Source: an uncultured Bacteroidaceae bacterium (GTDB taxonomy: Bacteria; Bacteroidota; Bacteroidia; Bacteroidales; Bacteroidaceae). From it: a stretch of DNA of 64,000 nt. Both the position numbers and the translations under genes were made by a program. The notes under the pieces were generated by a model. That model was not told the DNA's origin. It was given only the letters and a program-made list of their open reading frames with translations, and ran no database searches. This document shows positions 58,900 through 64,000 of the stretch, in pieces (positions within the stretch are counted from its first letter, which is position 1; each line of letters starts with the position of its first letter). The DNA lies in assembly GCA_904502235.1 (NCBI GenBank), contig CAJGDP010000005.1, positions 1 to 64,000 on the forward strand, written 5' to 3'.

Positions 58900-59775
58900 T
58901 CATTTGCGCAAATTGCAATAATATCCCAATTTGTAAAGTACCAAAATTTTGAGTGATGGATTCTTGCCTGTCAAATTCTTTCTCATGGGTTTCTGGACTG
59001 TTTTCCAAAAGATTCTGAATATACCGGCAAGGTGCAGCTGTTCCAGCCTTGAAGCGGCTTTCAAAAGGGGTGTCGTACCAATCACTTCTTTGAATTCAAA
59101 GAGTGTTTCTATGGATTGTTCTACTTTTCTCAGATATGTTCTGTTGTCTTCTAATCCGCTGTGCAATAATTGGTTGTCGATGTGTACGATTCTTGCATTG
59201 CGTTTCTTTAGTTCTTTGCCGAATAGGGTGTCTTCGTGTCCGTAGCGTGTCATTTCGGAATTGAAGCGGATGGTGTCGAACAGCTCCTTGCGTATGGCGA
59301 AGTTGAATGTCGTGAATTTGTCATACGGGGCTTTGTTTCTGACTGCGGCACTCCTGAGCTTGTCTGCATTTTTCTCATATTTGAAGCGTAGCGAGCATTC
59401 GCTGTCCGGCATGGTATCGGCATGATAAAGCCCTCCACACACAACATCGTGATGTTTGAGCGCAACAAGGTAGTTGCTTAGAAAATCACTTTTTTCTACA
59501 ACTGCGTCACAGTCTATGAAAATGAGATTGTCGTACTGCGCATTGCTGGCAAGAATATTCCTTATGGCAGCTCGTCCAATATTCCTTTCCTGTATTATTC
59601 TTTTGCAGTTCGGGAGTGTTTCAGCAATTCTGTTCAGTTCAAGATTGTCCGGTGAAGTGCCGTCCTCGCCTACAATAATCTCGTAGGGCGTACCGAGCGC
59701 TTCTCCTTGTATGTGCAGTTCTTCAACAAGCAGGTGGCAATCGTAATCCTTTACCGGAATCAGAATCGATATCAT
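58900..59775 (-). CDS. Family 2 glycosyltransferase
   Basis: A 291-residue GT-A enzyme. It opens ISILIPVKDYDCHLLVEEL, has EIIVGEDGTSPDN, a metal-binding-like FIDCDAVVEKSDF around residue 90, and YGHEDTLFGKELKKRNARIVHIDN in the acceptor region. There is no membrane segment. The sugar and acceptor are unknown; it is not inside a larger polysaccharide cluster. The start is ATG 59775, with a -7 box upstream. Confidence 0.88.
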   Translation of the reverse strand: MISILIPVKDYDCHLLVEELHIQGEALGTPYEIIVGEDGTSPDNLELNRIAETLPNCKRIIQERNIGRAAIRNILASNAQYDNLIFIDCDAVVEKSDFLSNYLVALKHHDVVCGGLYHADTMPDSECSLRFKYEKNADKLRSAAVRNKAPYDKFTTFNFAIRKELFDTIRFNSEMTRYGHEDTLFGKELKKRNARIVHIDNQLLHSGLEDNRTYLRKVEQSIETLFEFKEVIGTTPLLKAASRLEQLHLAGIFRIFWKTVQKPMRKNLTGKNPSLKILVLYKLGYYCNLRK

Positions 59776-59797
59776 CTTTTAGCGTAATTGTTATCTG

Positions 59798-59805
59798 CAA
59801 AAATA
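59798..59805 (-). promoter_or_regulatory. Promoter -7 box of the glycosyltransferase gene
   Basis: TATTTTTG on the minus strand, 23 bases before the ATG at 59775. Confidence 0.55.
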
Positions 59806-59898
59806 TTAAAATCTTTTGTATTTTCTTCTTTGTGTAGTGCAAATAATGCGGTACAGATGCTTTTTGCAAAATCTTTTTGATGTAAACATTTTTTTTAC

Positions 59899-59906
59899 TA
59901 TCTTCG
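59899..59906 (+). promoter_or_regulatory. Promoter -7 box of fhs
   Basis: TATCTTCG, 44 bases before the fhs ATG. Confidence 0.55.
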
Positions 59907-59950
59907 CTGAATAAATTTAGAAAGTATATATTAATTAAAATTCAAATACT

Positions 59951-61612
59951 ATGAAGAGTGATATCCAGATTGCTCATGAAACCAAACTTGAGCGCATTGA
60001 GAACGTTGCGGCACAGATAGGCATCGACGCAAACGATCTTGAACACTATGGCAAATATATTGCCAAGTTGCCTTTGAACCTTATCGGCAAACAGAAAGGA
60101 AAGCTTATCCTTGTTACAGCAATCACTGCAACAAAGGCCGGTATCGGTAAGACAACCGTCTCTATCGGTCTTGCATTGGGTCTTAACAAAATCGGTAAAA
60201 AGGCTGTAGTCGCTCTTCGAGAACCATCGCTCGGTCCCTGTTTCGGTATGAAGGGTGGTGCAGCTGGTGGTGGCTATGCTCAGGTGTTGCCTATGGAGAA
60301 AATCAATCTACACTTTACAGGCGACTTCCACGCAATCACTTCGGCTCACAACATGATTTCTGCACTGCTCGACAACTATCTTTATCAGCATGCAAAAGAC
60401 GGCTTTGGTCTCAAAGAAATCCTTTGGCGTCGTGTACTCGATGTTAATGACCGTTCTTTGCGTCAGATAATCACAGGTGTAGGCCCTGCAACAAACGGTA
60501 TCGTAGAACAGGCAGGTTTCGATATTACTCCGGCTTCGGAACTTATGGCAATCCTTTGCCTTGCAAGTGATGAGAACGACTTGCGTCGTCGCATCGAGAA
60601 TATCATGCTTGGTTATACCTATGATGGTGAACCGTTCACTGTAAAAGACCTTGGTGTAGCAGGTTCAATCATGGTATTGTTGAAGGATGCTATCCAGCCT
60701 AACCTTGTTCAGACAACAGAAAATACTCCTGCTATCATACACGGTGGACCTTTTGCAAATATCGCTCATGGTTGTAACTCACAGCTTGCAACAAAGATGG
60801 CTCTTGCACACAGCGAATACACCATCACAGAAGCCGGTTTCGGTGCCGACCTTGGAGCAGAGAAATTCTACAACATCCTTTGCCGCAAGAGCGGTCTTCA
60901 GCCCGATGCAACAGTTATCGTTGCAACAGCTCAGGGCTTGAAGATGCACGGTGGCGTTGAACTCGACAAAATCAAGGAACCCGATATGGATGGCTTGCGT
61001 AACGGTCTTGCTAATCTCGACCGTCATGTTGTGAACTTGCGTTCTTTCGGTCAGTCTGTTATCGTTGTGTTCAACCGTTTTGCAACAGATACCGACGAGG
61101 AGATGGCTCTCTTGCGTCAGCACTGCGAACAGGAACTTGGCTTGCCTTTCGTTATCAACAATGCCTTTGCACAGGGTGGTGAGGGTGCTGTTGAAATGGC
61201 ACAGATTGTTGTCGATACAATCGAGAACAATCCATCCAAGCCACTTCAGTTTACATACGAGGATGGCGATAGCATCAAGGAGAAAATCGAGAAGGTTGCC
61301 AAGAAAATCTATGGCGCAGCATCTGTTACATTCGCAAAGCCAGCTCTCGACCGCATCAAACTTGCTGAAAAGTATGGTCTTGCATCATGCCCTGTATGTA
61401 TTGCAAAGACACAGTTCTCTTTCAGTGCCGATGCAACCAAGTACGGTGCAGTTAAGGACTTCAACTTGCAGATTCGCGACGTAGTGCTAAATGCCGGTGC
61501 AGAGATGATTGTTGCCATTGCCGGTGATATCATCCGCATGCCGGGCTTGCCTAAGGTACCACAGGCAAACAACATCGATTTTGTTGACGGCGAGATTGTA
61601 GGCTTGAGCTAA
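59951..61612 (+). CDS. fhs: Formate--tetrahydrofolate ligase
   Basis: A 553-residue enzyme linking formate to tetrahydrofolate with ATP, the entry of formate into one-carbon metabolism. The ATP-binding loop TAITATKAGIGKTTVSIGLAL is near residue 55, followed by REPSLGPCFGMKGGAAGGGYAQV and HFTGDFHAITSAHNMISALLDN, all diagnostic for the family. Full length. It has its own promoter box and a terminator hairpin, and appears to be a single-gene unit before rarA. Confidence 0.97.
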   Translation: MKSDIQIAHETKLERIENVAAQIGIDANDLEHYGKYIAKLPLNLIGKQKGKLILVTAITATKAGIGKTTVSIGLALGLNKIGKKAVVALREPSLGPCFGMKGGAAGGGYAQVLPMEKINLHFTGDFHAITSAHNMISALLDNYLYQHAKDGFGLKEILWRRVLDVNDRSLRQIITGVGPATNGIVEQAGFDITPASELMAILCLASDENDLRRRIENIMLGYTYDGEPFTVKDLGVAGSIMVLLKDAIQPNLVQTTENTPAIIHGGPFANIAHGCNSQLATKMALAHSEYTITEAGFGADLGAEKFYNILCRKSGLQPDATVIVATAQGLKMHGGVELDKIKEPDMDGLRNGLANLDRHVVNLRSFGQSVIVVFNRFATDTDEEMALLRQHCEQELGLPFVINNAFAQGGEGAVEMAQIVVDTIENNPSKPLQFTYEDGDSIKEKIEKVAKKIYGAASVTFAKPALDRIKLAEKYGLASCPVCIAKTQFSFSADATKYGAVKDFNLQIRDVVLNAGAEMIVAIAGDIIRMPGLPKVPQANNIDFVDGEIVGLS

Positions 61613-61629
61613 TCTTAAATCAAATAAAT

Positions 61630-61657
61630 GATGTTGCATCCTTTGGGGTGCAACATC
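61630..61657 (+). terminator. Probable fhs terminator
   Basis: GATGTTGCA pairs with TGCAACATC across a 10-base loop, 17 bases after the fhs stop. The T-run after it is weak, so part of transcription may continue into rarA. Confidence 0.6.
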
Positions 61658-61672
61658 TTCATAACAATATCA

Positions 61673-62953
61673 ATGGCAAAACCTTTGGCAGAACGTCTGC
61701 GTCCTACCTCATTTGAAAATTATGTAGGACAACAGCACCTCGTTGGCGAGGGTGCTGTACTGCGTCGTATGATAGACTCCGGACGTATTCTGTCATTTAT
61801 CTTGTGGGGTCCTCCGGGAACGGGCAAGACAACCATTGCGCGTATCATTGCCCAGAAACTGAACCGTCCCTTCTATACACTCAATGCCGTATCGGCTGGT
61901 GTAAAAGAGGTACGCGAGATCATAGACAAGGCAAAGAGCTCTCCGTTATTTTCCAACGGTGGTGCCATTCTGTTCATCGATGAAATACACCGTTTCAACA
62001 AGTCGCAGCAGGACTCGTTGTTGAGTGCCGTTGAAACAGGAACTGTAACGCTCATCGGAGCAACAACCGAAAATCCCTCTTTCGAGGTAATTCGCCCTTT
62101 GCTGTCGCGTTGTCAGCTATATGTACTCAAATCTCTCGAAAAGGATGATCTGCTTACATTGCTCAATCGTGCAATAACTACAGATGAGGCTCTCGCAAAA
62201 CGAGGAGTGGAACTTCGCGAAACCGATGCAATGCTACGTTACAGTGGTGGCGATGCACGTAAATTGCTGAATATTCTTGAACTTGTAGTCGAGAGCGACT
62301 CAGATTCGCCTGTAATCATAACCGATGAAAAGGTTGTCGGTTGTCTGCAACAGAATCCCATTGCTTACGACAAGGACGGTGAGATGCACTACGATATTGT
62401 CTCGGCGTTCATCAAATCTATTAGGGGCAGTGACCCCGATGCGGCTCTCTATTGGATGGCGCGTATGATTGAGGGTGGGGAAGACCCGGCTTTCATTGCC
62501 CGTCGCATTGTTATTTCTGCTGCCGAAGATGTAGGTCTTGCCAATCCCAATGCCCTATTGCTTGCCAATGCCGCATTCGATGCCGTTACTAAAATCGGTT
62601 GGCCCGAAGGACGTATCCCTCTTGCCGAAGCCGTGGTGTATCTTGCGACATCGCCCAAAAGCAATTCTGCATATATGGGCATAAATAAAGCATTGCAGAC
62701 TGTACGTGAGACCGGTAATCTGCCTGTACCTTTGCATCTACGCAATGCACCCACAAAACTGATGGCAGATCTTGGCTATGCCGGCGGATATAAATATTCA
62801 CACGATTACCCCGGACATTTCGTAAAACAACAATATCTGCCCGATGGAGGAGAGAAATTCTCGTTCTGGATACCACAGGACAATCCTGTAGAGACGAAGA
62901 GCAAATCGTGGATGCAGCAATGCTGGGGTGACGATAAACCATATACAAAGTAA
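61673..62953 (+). CDS. rarA: Replication-associated recombination protein A
   Basis: A 426-residue AAA+ ATPase that acts at stalled replication forks. Walker A GPPGTGKT is near residue 51 and Walker B ILFIDEIHRFNKSQQDS follows; the core also has LIGATTENPSFEV with the sensor, then LRYSGGDARKLLN, and the C-terminal tetramer domain includes RMIEGGEDPAFIARRIVISAAEDVG. The frame extends back to 61628 through the hairpin; ATG 61673 gives the family N-terminus AKPLAERLRP. Its stop codon is part of the terminator stem downstream. Confidence 0.95.
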   Translation: MAKPLAERLRPTSFENYVGQQHLVGEGAVLRRMIDSGRILSFILWGPPGTGKTTIARIIAQKLNRPFYTLNAVSAGVKEVREIIDKAKSSPLFSNGGAILFIDEIHRFNKSQQDSLLSAVETGTVTLIGATTENPSFEVIRPLLSRCQLYVLKSLEKDDLLTLLNRAITTDEALAKRGVELRETDAMLRYSGGDARKLLNILELVVESDSDSPVIITDEKVVGCLQQNPIAYDKDGEMHYDIVSAFIKSIRGSDPDAALYWMARMIEGGEDPAFIARRIVISAAEDVGLANPNALLLANAAFDAVTKIGWPEGRIPLAEAVVYLATSPKSNSAYMGINKALQTVRETGNLPVPLHLRNAPTKLMADLGYAGGYKYSHDYPGHFVKQQYLPDGGEKFSFWIPQDNPVETKSKSWMQQCWGDDKPYTK

Positions 62954-62987
62954 AAACGAGTTTCATGCGAAACTCGTTTTTATTTTT
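62951..62987. terminator. Bidirectional terminator starting at the rarA stop codon
   Basis: TAAAAACGAGTTTC pairs perfectly with GAAACTCGTTTTTA around ATGC, then TTTTT. The first three bases are the rarA TAA. Confidence 0.85.
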
Positions 62988-63420
62988 ATTCAATGACAAC
63001 AAGTACAGCCCCGTCGGCAACGGTGTCGCCTTTGGCAACCTGCACTGCAACAACTTTGCCGTCGCGGTCGGTATTTATGTTGTTTTCCATCTTCATGGCT
63101 TCAAGCACAACAACGGTTGTGCCTTTCTTTACTTCGTCACCAACATTCACCTTAACATCGATTATTACGCCGGGAAGCGGTGTCTTTATGGCATGACCAT
63201 TGACTGCAGTGCTTGGGGTTGTTGCCGTCGCTGCAGTTGGAGTGGTTGCCGGTTTTGCTTTAACGGGCTGAACCTTGATAACAGGTTTTTCCTCTTTAGG
63301 CTTTTCCCATTCAACCTTGTAATCCTCGCCGTTTACCGTTACGTTGGCGGTTGTGTCGTTGGCTTCGTTTATGGTAACTTCGTATGTGTTGCCGTTTATG
63401 GTATATTTATATGTTTTCAT
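62986..63420 (-). CDS. Biotin carboxyl carrier subunit of an acyl-CoA carboxylase/decarboxylase
   Basis: A 144-residue carrier. The first 38 residues form a small beta module, residues 40-75 are an Ala/Pro/Thr/Lys linker, and residues 78-144 form the biotinyl domain with EAMKMEN, where Lys110 takes the biotin (added by a BirA-type ligase such as that at 37248). It follows, on the minus strand, a 48-residue subunit and a carboxyltransferase, the order of sodium-pumping or soluble methylmalonyl-CoA/oxaloacetate-type decarboxylases. It is the last gene before the terminator shared with rarA. Confidence 0.92.
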   Translation of the reverse strand: MKTYKYTINGNTYEVTINEANDTTANVTVNGEDYKVEWEKPKEEKPVIKVQPVKAKPATTPTAATATTPSTAVNGHAIKTPLPGVIIDVKVNVGDEVKKGTTVVVLEAMKMENNINTDRDGKVVAVQVAKGDTVADGAVLVVIE

Positions 63421-63424
63421 GGTG

Positions 63425-63571
63425 TTATCTGTTTAGGTTGTTCCAATGTCTGTTCACATATCTGATGGTAAGTACACCGCTTTCATTATCGTGTACGTTA
63501 TTGCCGAAATGGCTGTCCAGTGCCATTGATATTGCTGCAATGACAGCGTTGTCAATCTTTTTGTCTTCCAT
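63425..63571 (-). CDS. 48-residue protein like the small subunit of methylmalonyl-CoA decarboxylase
   Basis: A small open frame between the carboxyltransferase and carrier genes, 12 bases after the former and 4 before the latter. The sequence has AVIAAISMALDSHFG, then VLTIRYVNRHWNNLNR. This resembles the C-terminal part of OadG/MmdD proteins (AVIAAAIA..., R-I-R...W) and the short epsilon subunit MmdE of Veillonella. No membrane helix is present, so it lacks the anchor of OadG. Its likely role is to hold carrier and transferase together, which is inferred. Confidence 0.7.
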   Translation of the reverse strand: MEDKKIDNAVIAAISMALDSHFGNNVHDNESGVLTIRYVNRHWNNLNR

Positions 63572-63583
63572 AACCGAATTGCA

Positions 63584-64000
63584 TTATAGTGGAATATTAC
63601 CATGTTTCTTTTTGGGAAGTTCCTGTCGTTTGCTCTCGAGTTGTGCAAGCGCGCGTATTATGCGGAAACGTGTGTTGCGTGGCTCTATTATATCGTCGAT
63701 ATAACCATATTTTGCAGCCTGGTATGGATTGGCAAACAGACGGTTGTATTCAGCCTCTTTTTCTGCAATGAACGCTTTGGGATTTTCAGCCTCCTTTGCC
63801 TCTTTTGCATAAAGGACTTCTGCCGCACCAGCTGCACCCATTACGGCAATCTCGGCACTGGGCCATGCATAGTTCATGTCGGCACGCAGTTGCTTGCAGG
63901 CCATTACGATATGTGAGCCACCGTACGACTTGCGCAATGTAACGGTAACCTTGGGGACGGTTGCTTCTCCGAACGCATAGAGCAGTTTTGCACCATGCAG
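63584..64000 (-). CDS. mmdA: Acyl-CoA carboxylase/decarboxylase carboxyltransferase subunit, C-terminal part
   Basis: The last 138 or so residues of a carboxyltransferase; the gene runs past the right edge. Visible are VPKVTVTLRKSYGGSHIVM, the GGSHIVMACK and WPSAEIAVMGAAGAAEVLY motifs typical of the second half of the subunit, and a C-terminal YGYIDDIIEPRNTRFRIIRALAQLESKR. This is the family of propionyl-CoA carboxylase beta and methylmalonyl-CoA decarboxylase alpha; the adjacent small subunit and carrier favour the latter. The symbol is an inference. Confidence 0.9.
   Translation of the reverse strand: MHGAKLLYAFGEATVPKVTVTLRKSYGGSHIVMACKQLRADMNYAWPSAEIAVMGAAGAAEVLYAKEAKEAENPKAFIAEKEAEYNRLFANPYQAAKYGYIDDIIEPRNTRFRIIRALAQLESKRQELPKKKHGNIPL

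Overview
The window reads as a stretch of core chromosome from a Bacteroidales bacterium (Bacteroidaceae/Prevotellaceae-like; the genus cannot be fixed from sequence alone). The signs are promoter boxes of the Bacteroidetes form (TTTG, about 19 bases, TAnnTTTG, with a common TATCTTCG variant), AT-rich leaders with little Shine-Dalgarno signal, secreted proteins ending in a short tail of the type G-I-Y-I-V-N-G-K-K, a type IX secretion plug-type protein, DUF4834/DUF5723/DUF1460-type proteins, superoxide reductase plus rubrerythrin (anaerobe), and a methylmalonyl-CoA decarboxylase-type biotin enzyme. I see no insertion sequence, prophage, integrase or CRISPR array.

Layout. 1-703: 3' end of a 5S rRNA, a duplicated 5S tail with its terminator, and a non-coding spacer bounded by hairpins. 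704-4502: asparaginase and HAD phosphatase (minus), then rsmI and a PerM-type transporter (plus). 4627-7379: tRNA-Lys, a radical SAM/SPASM protein and an acyl-CoA synthetase. 7423-12246 (minus): a secreted repeat protein, an alpha/beta hydrolase, a membrane-anchored MurF-like ligase and a Ddl-like ligase in one run, preceded by a small secreted protein. 12455-25784 (plus): mutS2, a secreted sialidase, a porin, a phosphate transporter with a PhoU-like tail, endonuclease IV, a queuosine-precursor transporter overlapping a radical SAM gene with unusual cysteine spacing, superoxide reductase and rubrerythrin. 25951-30319 (minus): dnaE, trxA and a small acidic protein.

30570-35706 (plus): the psd-pssA phosphatidylethanolamine pair, a DUF4834-like protein, a large lipoprotein and its outer-membrane neighbour. 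35736-39083: tadA with a small partner, yraN, yjbR, birA and pyrH. 39139-43731 (minus): a tightly coupled five-gene operon of a VTC-type polyphosphate polymerase domain protein, a DUF4956 membrane protein, an outer-membrane barrel protein, a small tailed secreted protein and a Cthe_2159-like beta-helix polysaccharide-binding protein. This is my best candidate for an under-described system. 43899-54287: an HD protein, lptD, ung, proS, asnA with a duplicated promoter segment, tRNA-Arg(CCG), a DUF1460 protein, a T9SS plug protein and a WecA-like transferase. 54495-64000: manC, a TPR protein, glnS, a family 2 glycosyltransferase, fhs, rarA, then the carrier, a 48-residue subunit and the truncated carboxyltransferase of a biotin-dependent decarboxylase.

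Themes. Several gene sets serve the cell envelope: PE synthesis, LptD, WecA, ManC, MurF/Ddl, porin, and secreted or outer-membrane proteins. BirA in the window would biotinylate the carrier protein at its end. A structural habit recurs: convergent genes often stop inside or at the edge of a near-perfect terminator hairpin, so the stem doubles as coding sequence.
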